Shown piece by piece: positions 41,399 to 50,273 of a stretch of DNA of 54,969 nucleotides. Position numbers and translations under genes: made by a program. The stretch is from Pelagophyceae sp. CCMP2097 (lineage: Eukaryota > Sar > Pelagophyceae): the NCBI GenBank assembly GCA_026770575.1, contig MU657228.1, positions 60,011-114,979 of the forward strand, in the 5' to 3' direction. Every line of letters starts with the position of its first letter. Positions within the stretch are counted from its first letter, which is position 1. Under the pieces are notes generated by a model, which saw only the letters and a program-made list of their open reading frames with translations, made no database searches and was not told the DNA's origin.

Positions 41399-41842
41399 TT
41401 GCGGGCCCCGGCGGCCTCCGACGGCCTGTGGCGGCCCGCGGCGGCGGCGCGACGCACGACGGCGGCGCGACGCCTTCCATCAGGCCGCGTTCCCCTCGAC
41501 GCGCGATGCTCACGGCGCCGGCAGGACGCCCTCCAAGAAGGACCTCGCGCTGCATCGAGCGCGGAGGTCCTCGCACTCTAAACCGTCTAGAGTGGAATTC
41601 TCTAAACCGTCTTAGACAATCGGAATTCCTATAGACCCAAGGACGAACGCGGAGTCGCACGTTGTTTGAGAACCTGTGTTGGACAGCGAACCATGCGAGT
41701 GCGCGCACCTCGTGGACGATCGGGACTTGTTACGTCGAGCTTGCGTTTTCAAAAAAAAAATGAGGGAAAAATGAGGGAAAATGGAGGGAAATTAGAGGGA
41801 TTTCAAACGCGTCCCGAGCGGCGTCGCCGGCGCGCCGGCGCG
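41399..41842. other. Intergenic with duplication and A-run
   Basis: No gene is supported. CTCTAAACCGTCT-AGA..GGAATT is duplicated at 41576-41599 and 41600-41627. An A9-A10 run at about 41751-41761 is followed by two near copies of AAATGAGGGA. This is probably promoter DNA of the next gene. Confidence 0.5.
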
Positions 41843-44162
41843 ATGCTGGCGTCCGTCGAGGCGGAGCTGGCGCGCGTGGCGCCGCCGACGGAGGCGGAGC
41901 TGCTGCGCACGGAGAACGCGGCGCTGAAGCGGGTTTTGCAGCTCCAGGAAGCCGAAATGGCCGCCGCGGGCCGCGCGCCCGCAGAGGCGGTGCTGCGCAA
42001 GTGGCGCGAGGCCGTCTTCGAGTCGCTCGTGCGCGAGGCAAGCATGCAGTTGACCCTGCGCGGCTTCAGTGCCAAGGCCAAGGCGGCGGCGGCGGAGTTG
42101 GCGGCGCGCGACGGCGCCGCGTTGGTGGCGCAGCACCGCGCGACGGCCCTCGCCGCGTCCGTGGAGCTGCACCGGCAGCGCGCCGATTGCGCCGACGCAA
42201 ACGCGGAAGCGGCGCGGCGGGCGCTCGTCGAGGCGCGAGCGGTCGCGGAGCAGCGCGGCGCGTTCTCGACTCAACTCCAGCAGGTCCTCAAGACCGCGAG
42301 GTGGGTCCGCCTCAAACGCATGGTGCTTGAACGATGATGGTGCTCGAACGCATGCGACTCGTGCGACGTTGTAGGTTTAATTTCGAGACTACGGACGCTT
42401 CGGCGCTCATGACGGCTCTAAGCAGACACGACGAGCACGCCGCGCAGCTCGAGCGCGCCGCCGCGAGGCTCCAGGCGCTAAAACAGCTCTTCGCCCAAAG
42501 AGACGTCCGCCTGCGCAACGCCACGGTGCGTGCGGCGACAAAGGGATGGATGCACAGGGGACCTCGTGCGCAGTCCGTCGCCGCGACGTGCCGACCAACG
42601 CTCCTCAGGCGGCGCTCGCGGCGGAGAAGCGTCTCTGGCGGCGCGAGCGCGAGGCGGCGGAGCTGGCGGCGCTCAAAGAAGTGAGGGCCGACGCCGCCGA
42701 CGCCGCCGACGACCGCCGCACCACCGACGACGCCGAAGACGACCGACAACCCGCGGACGGCGTCGCTCTAGACGGTTTAAGGCCAGAGGCGGAGGCGTTG
42801 ATGCGCGGCATTTTTTGCGATAACGACGTGGAGGGCCGCGGCGCCGTACCCGCTTCACTGCTCAGGGCGGCTCTGCGAAGCGACGGCGCTTTAGAGGAGC
42901 TGATGAAGCACTGGGTCGGGTCGGCGGCGTGGAGCGAGGCGCTGGATAAGATGGATACTTTCATGGCCGAACATTCTGGAGATGTCACTTGGGGCGAATT
43001 CTTACTCCTCTTCATACGCCAACCAGCGTCCTACATCTACGCAGTCGTCCAAGGCCGCCGAAGACTCGTCCGGCCGGAGAAGCACGAGGTTGATGACTGC
43101 GTCGAGGCCATGGTGCGCGAACAAGGCGTTGCGGTGAAAGCGGCGACGTACAATGATTTGGAACCGATGCTGCGTCTCACTTTCCGCAACGCGCCCGAAA
43201 ACGACGACGATCCGCGCGGCGCGGCGAGCCTGGACCGCCTCGGCGTCGACGCCCTGCGGCATGAGGCGCGGCGATTGACGAGGGAGAGAGCCGCTTTGTT
43301 GAAAGCTTTAAAGGCGACGAGCACGCTGAGCCGGCGCGTGCGCGACGAGGCGGCGCTCGAGTGGCGCCACGAGCTTTCGGCGCAGACGCGGAGGGCGGAC
43401 AAGGCTGGGAAAGACGTGAAAGAGCTGCAGAGGCGTTTAGCAGACGTCGCCGCCGAGCTCAAGGCCGCTGAGGTCCGCGCGACCGAGGCGCGCAGCGCCG
43501 CCGTGACGCACGCCGAGCGGTCCGAGAATTGCCTCGCCGCCGCCCAGGCCGCCGTAGACAACGAAGCGGCGCGGTCCCGGGAGGCGCTCCGCCGTGCAAA
43601 GACCGCGTCCGTGCAAACCAAGGCTGTGAAATCCGTCTGCAAACCCAGACCGTGACATTGCGGGCGACGTCAGAGGCCAGGGGGCTTTAGGAGACGCGCT
43701 GGTCCGATAAGTGCAATAGGTGAAATTGACCACGCAACCCAGCGCGAGGCCCGCCTCGAGCGCGACGTGCGCACGTACGCCGCCGAGCGCGACGCCGCCT
43801 TGGCTGCCTCGCGGCGCCTCGAGCGCGACGCGAAGCAGGCCGCAGACGCGGCCGACGACGCCCAGGGGCGGGCCGCGTCGCAAAAAAGGGGCGCGGCGAA
43901 ATTGGCCGAAGCAGACGTCGCCGCCGTCAAGCGCGAGCGCGCGGCGCTGCTCCACGCTTTGCGGCAAGCCGAGCTGCGCCACGCGGCGGCCGTCCAGGCC
44001 TGCCCCGCCTGCCAGCGCGCGCGGCGGCCGGCCGCGGACCTCGCGAGCCGCATCGACATGCTCCAGGACCGCACCCATGACTTACTCGACGACCTCCTCG
44101 ACGACGACGGCGATGGCGACGACGGGGAGCACGCGCCGCCGGAAAAGGACGCGCGGCGCTGA
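41843..44162 (+). CDS. Coiled-coil protein with degenerate EF-hand region
   Basis: I do not recognise the family. The protein starts MLASVEAELARVAPPTEAEL and is mostly heptad-like coiled coil (ENAALKRVLQLQEAEM, HDEHAAQLERAAARLQALKQ, DKAGKDVKELQRRLADVAAE). Between about 42.78 and 43.0 kb lies a globular part (ALMRGIFCDNDVEGRGAVPA followed by FMAEHSGDVTWGEFLLLFIR) that has the spacing of a poor EF-hand pair. The last exon reads REARLERDVRTYAAERDAAL to an acidic tail (DDLLDDDGDGDDGEHAPPEK). Introns are 42301-42374, about 42525-42608, and one near 43650-43730 whose exact splice sites I could not fix. A cytoskeletal or basal-body role is plausible given the composition, but it is inference only. 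Confidence 0.65.
42301..42374 (+). repeat. Coiled-coil gene intron with 17-bp tandem duplication
   Basis: A 74-bp intron (GAG|GTGGGT to TTGTAG|GTTT) joins LKTAR to FNFETTDAS. ATGGTGCTTGAACG (42320-42333) recurs as ATGGTGCTCGAACG (42337-42350). Confidence 0.8.
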
Positions 44163-44214
44163 CCCGGGAGGACCTCCGTGATTTGGGCTCTTAAAAAGAC
44201 GCCCGGCAAAAACG

Positions 44215-44520
44215 ATGGTGCCTCATTGCAGGTGACTTCTCCTCGCCGTGCGATGGTGCCTCGTTCGGGCACGGAGGCTGCACGGACGCATGCACTTCAC
44301 GGCGGGGAAGCCTGGCTCAATGGTCCGCTGTGGCTCGAGCCTGGGGCCTTCACCAGGTTCTGCAACCGCGCGCGACGCCGTTCGGGCGTTGCATGCCACA
44401 GAGGGGCGGTCCGCGCGCGACGGTACGCTCCCGAGAGAGCCCGTCAAAGGCCCGCGCCGCCGTAGACGGCACGGCGCTACTAGTAGAAAAGCACCTCGGG
44501 TCGCTGAAAACCCTTGTCTC
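44215..44520 (+). repeat. Conserved MYND-upstream block, copy 2
   Basis: Homologous by eye to 5045-5340 and 46614-46880: the same CAGGTGAC start, GGTCCGCTGTGGCTCGAGCC, GGTTCTGCA and AGCCCGTCAAAGG landmarks in order. It is separated from the next MYND gene (45455) by about 930 bp of tandem repeats, which look inserted between block and gene. Both strands stay open through the block in all three copies, but without a shared start or a known domain. Confidence 0.75.
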
Positions 44521-44689
44521 TTAAAGAGGTCAATTGAATGAGGTGGTTCACGAAATGGGCCCGGGCTCCTAGGGTCTCCACGTCCCCGGCAATGTCTGAA
44601 GCCTCGTCATAAGGCCCGTTAAACGGAATCGAAATAGAGTACTCCGGGTTTTCCGACCCCGGCCCAGCCTCCCCAGGCCCCCGCCGCGC

Positions 44690-44902
44690 CCGCGCCCCCT
44701 CCCAGGCCGCCCCGGGTCGCAGCGGAGTTGCGAGTTGGTGGTGGTCTGAAGATTCCGGGTTCGAGTCCCGGCAGAGTTATTTTCTTTTAGCCGCGACCGC
44801 GCCCCCTCCCAGGCCGCCCCGGTCGCAGCGGCGTTGCGAGTTGGTGGTGGTCTGAAGATTCCGGGTTCGAGTCCCGGAAGAGTTATTTTCTTTTAGCACC
44901 AC
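44690..44902 (+). repeat. 106-bp tandem duplication containing tRNA-like 3' halves
   Basis: Two adjacent copies (about 44690-44796 and 44797-44902, one-base length difference). Each has GTCTGAAGATTCCGGGTTCG followed by AGTCCCGG: a perfect T-arm with B-box sequence, preceded by a tRNA-Phe-like CTGAAGA anticodon-loop sequence. A TTATTTTCTTTT run follows that could end Pol III transcription. No matching acceptor or D-arm is found upstream, so these are tRNA-derived fragments or SINE heads rather than full tRNA genes. Confidence 0.6.
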
Positions 44903-45207
44903 CAACTCGCACCTCGCGTCGACTTGCAAGTCGACGGCCGCCACCAACTCGCACCTCGCGTCGACTTGCAAGCTGACGGCCGCCACTAGCTCGCTCCACG
45001 CGTCGACTTCCAAGTCGTCAGCCGCGGTCGCGTCAACGGGTTTGCGGACTAAACCCGCCGAAAAGGCTTTGGAGAAAATCCAGGCCGTTTGCAGACGCGC
45101 GTCGACTTCCAAGTCGGCGGCTGCCACCAACTCGTAACACGCGTCGACTTCCAAGTCAACGTCCGCCACCAGCTCGCAACACGCGTCAACTTCCAAGTTA
45201 ACGGCCG
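44899..45207. repeat. 42-bp minisatellite with internal palindrome
   Basis: Units at 44899-44940, 44941-44982 and 44983-45024, then an interruption of about 75 bp and a partial unit, then 45124-45165 and 45166-45207. The core GTCGACTTGCAAGTCGAC is a perfect 18-bp palindrome, with compensating changes in some units. The minus strand (44777-45211) is open through all units as a 14-residue repeat (such as VDLQVDARCELVAA), so it might be coding, but no flanking domain supports that. Confidence 0.8.
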
Positions 45208-45454
45208 CCACAAAATCCGAAAGTGAATTACCATTTCCGGGACTCGAACTCCGGTTCAGCCTCGTTGGAGTGCATATTAAATTGCCAGCCTAGGAATCCT
45301 AGACTAGATCTAATTGTAGAGCGGCGCCTACTTCCCTTAAGCGAAGCACAGAGAAAGCCCGGGCCCTTCGCCGCAGGCCGAGTCTGGTAGACTTCAAGTT
45401 CACCTGAAGTCAGGACGTCACTGACGACCAGCGCAAACGCTCGACGGACTCGAC
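45208..45454. other. Spacer with a reverse tRNA-like T-arm
   Basis: On the minus strand, GGAGTTCGAGTCCCGG (near 45235-45252) is a B-box-like T-arm preceded by GGCTGAACC, similar to the forward copies at 44.75 and 44.86 kb. An imperfect palindrome, CTAGGAATCCTAG, lies near 45291. This is probably the promoter of the following gene. Confidence 0.4.
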
Positions 45455-46405
45455 ATGGACGACCCGCCGGTAGCCGTTATGCGCAAGCCGTGCTGCGTCT
45501 GCGCCGAACCGGGCGGCCAGCACTGCACCAAGTGCAAATCGCGCCACTACTGCGGCAAAGCGTGCCAGCTCGTCGACTGGTACGACCGCGGGCACAAGGC
45601 GCAGTGCAAGCAGCTCGCCGCCGAGTTCCAAGACCGCCTCCTCGACGTGCTCATGCCGGCGAAGCTGAAGATCAAGGAAAAGCCGGCCATCGTCGAGGAC
45701 GTCGCGCCTGCAGCTGGTTCCAGGGCGGCGTCGCGCTTACCGGCCGTTCGAGAAGAAAAAACGGCGGTGGGCAAGGCCACCACGCTGAACGACGCCGCGC
45801 CGGACTGGCTCGGCACGTGCGCCATCTGCCTCGACGGGCTTCCAGTCGAAGCAAATTTGCGACGATTCTACGTGTGCTGCTGCAAGATGATGTGCATGGC
45901 ATGCTCCGTCAAGTGCCAGCAGCACGACGACCGATGCCCGCTGTGTCGAACGCCGGCCTCCAAGTCGGATGCCGAGTTGTTGCGCCGGCTGCAGAAGCAC
46001 GTGGACAAGGGCAACGCCTTGGCGCAGATGCAGCTCGGGAACGCGTACAGTTCTGGTGCCAGGGGGCTCAAGCAGAGTTTCAAGCGGGCGTTCCAGCTTT
46101 ACGAGCTCGCAGCGGCGCAAGGATGTGCAGTTGCTCAGCATAACTTGGGATTCTGTTATGCTTGCGGGCACGGCGTCAAGATCGACTACAAGGTCGCCAC
46201 GCGGTGGTGGCGCCTCGCCGCGGCGCAGGGCCACGCGCACTCGCTCAGCAACCTCGGCGCGTATCACGCAAACGGTCAGGGCGTGCCGCAGGACCTCGAC
46301 GAGGCGGTGCGCCTCTTCAAGCGCGCGGCGGCCAAGGGGGTCGCCGGCGCCGCGGCGGAGGTCGAAAGACTCGAGGCGCGCCTCGCGGCGACGCGCTCCG
46401 GTTGA
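45455..46405 (+). CDS. MYND-RING-Sel1 repeat protein 2
   Basis: 316 residues, intronless. The MYND finger is at about residues 12-50 (CCVCAEPGGQHCTKCKSRHY and CKQLAAEFQD). The RING-like finger follows at about 118-165 (CAICLDGLPV, HDDRCPLCRTP). Sel1-type units come next (RAFQLYELAAAQGCAVAQHN, ATRWWRLAAAQGHAHSLSNL, EAVRLFKRAAAKGVAGAAAE). It has one Sel1 unit fewer than the copies at 5428 and 47197, consistent with repeat loss by unequal exchange. The start at 45455 (MDDPPVAVMRKP) aligns with the paralogues. Its stop is followed by the same spacer as the stop of the 4.3-kb pseudogene. Confidence 0.85.
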   Translation: MDDPPVAVMRKPCCVCAEPGGQHCTKCKSRHYCGKACQLVDWYDRGHKAQCKQLAAEFQDRLLDVLMPAKLKIKEKPAIVEDVAPAAGSRAASRLPAVREEKTAVGKATTLNDAAPDWLGTCAICLDGLPVEANLRRFYVCCCKMMCMACSVKCQQHDDRCPLCRTPASKSDAELLRRLQKHVDKGNALAQMQLGNAYSSGARGLKQSFKRAFQLYELAAAQGCAVAQHNLGFCYACGHGVKIDYKVATRWWRLAAAQGHAHSLSNLGAYHANGQGVPQDLDEAVRLFKRAAAKGVAGAAAEVERLEARLAATRSG

Positions 46406-47196
46406 CGCGGGCATCCTCGACGATGCTCACAGCCCATCCGAGATAATGACCGGCTCGCGCCGCGGCCCATCGGCGTCGACTGACCTCGAGCCGCTCTCGA
46501 GCCGCCCCCGGCTCTCACATCGACGACGCTCCCGGACCAGCAACCCGCCCCGATTCGCTCGCGTCCGACGCTTCGCGAGTGCGCCAGGGTCTTTAAGGTG
46601 CCGCCTTCCCCTCATTTCAGGTGACACGTGCTCCTCGTCATGCGACGGTGTCTCGTTCGGACATCGAGGCTACAAGGACGCATGCACTGCGCGGCGGGGA
46701 AGCCCGGCTCGATGGTCCGCTGTGGCTCGAGCCTGGGTTCCTCATCAGGTTCTGCACTCGCGTGCGACGTCGTTCGGGCGTTGCATGCCACAGAGGGGCG
46801 GTCCGCGCGCGACGACGCGGCCCGGGAGCCCGTCAAAGGCCGCGCGCCGCCGTCGAGGCACGGCGCTGGAAAAGCACCTCGGGTCACAGAAAACTCGACG
46901 CCGTCGGCGAGCCGCGCCACGCGCCGTCGAGCTGCTTCTTTGCCGCACAGGCTCGGCGCCAATACGCCGCGCGCCAGCAGGCCTACGTCTTCCGACAGGG
47001 ACCTTACGTCCAGCGGCCTAACGGCCGGCACTGCTAGATTACTGACACCGCCCGCCGCTTCTCTTCGCTCTCCCGTTTCTCTCCGCTTCGCCTGCCCGTT
47101 TGATCAAAGTAAAAGTCGCTGAAAACCCTTGCCTCTGAACATTCACAAGCGACGACTTCACGAATCACGACTGGTGTCGGACACACGAGCGACACG
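46406..47196 (+). repeat. Conserved MYND-upstream block, copy 3
   Basis: Aligns by eye with 4842-5427 from the first base after the upstream stop, including the TTTCAGGTGAC splice-site-like sequence (46615-46625). Relative to copy 1 it holds about 230 extra bp (about 46886-47112) just before GTCGCTGAAAACCCTTGCCT. That insert has no recognised ends. Confidence 0.75.
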
Positions 47197-48264
47197 ATGG
47201 ACGCACCGAAGCCACCGCCGACCGCCGCTAGCCCAAAGCCGTGCTGCGTCTGCGACGAGCCGGGCGGCAAGCACTGCACCAAGTGCAAATCGCGCCACTA
47301 CTGCTCCAAAAAGTGCCAGCTCGTCGACTGGAAGGAGGGCGGGCACAAGGAGCAGTGCAAGCAGCTCGCCGCCAAATTCCAGGACCAGCTCCTCGACGAG
47401 CTCATACCGGAGAAGCTGGAGATCAAGGAGGAGCCGCCCATCGTCGAGGACGTCGCGCCGGCAGCTGGTTTTAAGGCGGCGGCGCGCTTACCGGCTGCTC
47501 GGATGGAAACGACGGCTGTGGTCAAGGCCACCACGGTGAACGGCGGCACGCCGGACTGGCGCGGCGCGTGCGCCATCTGCTTAAACCTGCTGCCAGTCGG
47601 AGCAAATTCGCGACAATTCTACTCGTGCTGCTGCAAGAAGATTTGCATAGCCTGCTGCAACAAGTGCCAGCAGTACGACGATCGGTGCCCGTTCTGCCGA
47701 GCGCCAATCTGTAACTCGAATGCCGAGTGGCTGTGCCGCGTGCAGAAGCACGTGGACAAGGGGCACGCCGAGGCGCAGGAGGAGCTCGCCAGCGTGTATT
47801 ATGCTGGTGACATGGGCCTTAAGCAGAGCTTCAAGCGGGCGTTCCAGCTTTACGGGCGCTCGGCTGCGCAAGGATATGCAATTGCTCAGCATAACTTGGG
47901 AGGTTGTTATAATGAAGGGCACGGCGTCAAGATCGATTACAAGGTCGCCACGCGGTGGTTTCAGCGCGCAGCCGAGCAAGGCCTTGTTGAATCTCAATAC
48001 AATACCGGCATGGCGAACTACGAAGGCAAGGGCGTGGCCCAGTCGTACGACGAAGCCGCGCGGTGGTGGCGCCTCGCCGCGGCGCAGGGCAACGCGCACG
48101 CACTCTTCAACCTCGGCGCGTGTCTCGAAAACGGCGAAGGCGTGCCACGGGACGTCGACGCAGCGCTACGCTTCTACATCCGCGCCGCGGCCAAGGAGCA
48201 CGCTGGCGCTGCGGCGGAGGTCGAAAGACTCAAGGCGTCGCTCGCGGCAGCGCGCCCCCGCTGA
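47197..48264 (+). CDS. MYND-RING-Sel1 repeat protein 3
   Basis: 355 residues, intronless, from the ATG at 47197 (MDAPKPPPTAASPKPCCVCD). It has the MYND finger (EPGGKHCTKCKSRHYCSKKC), an acidic/Pro linker, a RING-like finger (CAICLNLLPVGANSRQFYSC, then YDDRCPFCRAP) and five Sel1-type units (RAFQLYGRSAAQGYAIAQHN, ATRWFQRAAEQGLVESQYNT, EAARWWRLAAAQGNAHALFN). In the RING region the usual His is Tyr (QQYDDRC against QQHDDRC in the others), so zinc binding and ligase activity may be altered in this copy. It is otherwise the closest match in architecture to the 5.4-kb gene. Confidence 0.85.
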   Translation: MDAPKPPPTAASPKPCCVCDEPGGKHCTKCKSRHYCSKKCQLVDWKEGGHKEQCKQLAAKFQDQLLDELIPEKLEIKEEPPIVEDVAPAAGFKAAARLPAARMETTAVVKATTVNGGTPDWRGACAICLNLLPVGANSRQFYSCCCKKICIACCNKCQQYDDRCPFCRAPICNSNAEWLCRVQKHVDKGHAEAQEELASVYYAGDMGLKQSFKRAFQLYGRSAAQGYAIAQHNLGGCYNEGHGVKIDYKVATRWFQRAAEQGLVESQYNTGMANYEGKGVAQSYDEAARWWRLAAAQGNAHALFNLGACLENGEGVPRDVDAALRFYIRAAAKEHAGAAAEVERLKASLAAARPR

Positions 48265-48630
48265 TCTCGGCCGGCGCGCATCACTTTGGACGATGTGCTC
48301 GCCCAGGACATATACCAGTTTCTAATTACTAACTATAGAAAGCAGCGCAGCCATTCGCAAAGGAAATGGAGGAAGCGGAAGCTCGGGGGCGGTGGCGGGC
48401 ATGCAGGTCACATGTACGCCGTTTGAATAAGCGTGACGCCAGCCCCGCCGGCCCTCGGGACGAGGCGTGTTCCACTCTTCACCCGGGTTGAGGGTCCCAG
48501 CCCCTTCCCCGTCGATCTTGCCAGTGGAGACAGTGGAGACTTGTCACCCCTCGCCGAAATCCAAATCAGAATTGGCGATATCTTCGAGTCGGGCGCGCCT
48601 CAAGGCTCGTCGTCGCTCGGCCTTTGCCCC
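48265..48630. other. Intergenic, upstream of TRM6
   Basis: No separate gene is seen. The TRM6 frame is open back to an ATG at 48433, but the added residues have no family similarity, so I treat this as promoter and 5' UTR. Confidence 0.5.
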
Positions 48631-50093
48631 ATGGCTGTTCGGGCGGGCGACTTTGTGCTGCTGGAGTGCAGCGACGGCAGCTACAATTTCGCAGAGGCGA
48701 AGAAGGGGTCAAAGATTCGAGTGCAGCGCGGCCAATGCAAAGCGGAAGTGAGTCATTGGAGTGGATAATTGAAGAAGAAGAGCCCCCTCGCCGCGCCGAC
48801 TGCGGCGCAACCCGGGTTGTAGGCGCTCATCGGCGCGGCGTTCTACGAGACGTTTAACGTCCGCGGCAACGACCTGGTGAGAATTGCTTCCAGCGGGAGG
48901 GCGGCGACAGAGGGTGTGAGTAGGTGCGCGCCGAGTCGACGACGTTCGCGCTGCCCGGCGCGGACGACAGCGATTTGGGCGCCGGGCTGGACGCGGCGGG
49001 TTTGGGGATCGACAATCGGGATTTGATCGACGACAATAAGAACCAAAAAGTCGATTGCGAAGCCATCCAGCGCATGCGCTCCGAAAAAGTCTCCGGCGAG
49101 GCCATCATCGGCGCTTTGATCGCCGGCAGCGACTCGTTTGACAAGAAGACGAAGTTCGCGCAGGAGAAATGGCTCCGTCGAAAAGAGAAGAAATATATGC
49201 CCTGGGTGCGAGTTTTACCGCCGACGGCGCACACCATCGCCGCTGCATACTTTTCCAAGAATGCCCAGAAGATTAAGCAACTGAGGCCCGACACGCTGGC
49301 CCAGATGCTCTCAAACGGCAACGTCCACGTAAGTCTCCGGGACCGGCGACGACGACCCGGACCGCAGCAACGACGTGTAGGCGGGCGCGTCGGTCGTGGT
49401 CTTCGACGAGGTGGCGGGCCTGGTCGTCGGCGCTGTAATGGAGCGCCTGGGTGGCTTTGGGTTCTGTTTCGTGCCTCACGTGGGCAAGTTCGCCTCGATC
49501 GACGCCGTGCGCCGCTTCAACTTCGAAAAGCAAGTCTCTTCGACCCTCGCGCCCTACCGCATCGTCTGCGACGACGCCGACATCCCCGCCAAGCGCTTGC
49601 CCGGCGCGGGGTCATGCGACAGCTTGATCATCGCATCGCACTTCGACCCGACGTCCTCTTTAGAGCAGCTCCTCCCGCTTTTAAAGCCCTCGTGCCCCTT
49701 TGTCGTCTACTCCGAGTTCCAGGAGCCGTTATTGAAAGCGTTCAAGTGGCTCCAGGCCGGGAAAAAGGGCGTGCATTTGATTATCACCAACACGTGGCTC
49801 CGCGCGCCGCGGCGTCCTTGAGACGACCCAAAAAGATGTTGTCTTTCGACGAGTCCTGTTGCTGGGGCTTGTTCGTCCCCGTTTGACGCTTCCCCTTAGG
49901 CGAGTTCCAGACTCTTCCGAACCGGACGCACCCGGACATGCAAATGTCCGCGTGCGGGGGCCACCTCCTCACGGGCTTCACCGTCTGCCCCGCCGAAAAC
50001 GACGACGCCGACGCAAACGACGCAAACGACGCGCCGGCCGACGCGCCGAGCCCGAAGCGCCAAAAGGTCGAAGCCTCTGCGGGCCCCACGTGA
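48631..50093 (+). CDS. TRM6: tRNA m1A58 methyltransferase non-catalytic subunit TRM6
   Basis: Partner of the catalytic TRM61 in the nuclear complex that methylates adenine 58 of tRNAs; it contributes tRNA binding. It starts MAVRAGDFVLLECSDGSYNF. An intron removed near 48750-48830 gives CKAEALIGAAFYETFNVRGN. The hallmark DNRDLIDDNKNQKVDCEAIQ and SGEAIIGALIAGSDSFDKKT follow, then AQEKWLRRKEKKYMP, LRPDTLAQMLSNGNVH, VVFDEVAGLVVGAVMERLGG, and REFQTLPNRTHPDMQMSACG with GGHLLTGFTV. The C-terminus is acidic with a basic KRQKVEA patch. Five exons are joined by short introns, for example GTAAGTCTCC to GTGTAG at about 49330-49380. With RPC2 this is the second tRNA-biogenesis gene in the window. Confidence 0.9.
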
Positions 50094-50273
50094 CAGCGTA
50101 AGAAAGCGACTCTGCGCCGCGTTGGGAATTGACCGCGACTTGAATCAAGGGGTGAATGCCAGGGATCAAACGATGCACCTTGGATATCCGAGGGGGGTTC
50201 CTTGTAACAACATTTTGATTTACACGATAAGCTTTATTTCCGTAACAAGAAGCTTTTTATAAATGATTTTCCT

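Noticed and set aside
44899..45207. CRISPR array
   Set aside because: Units are contiguous 42-bp repeats without unique spacers, in a eukaryotic setting.
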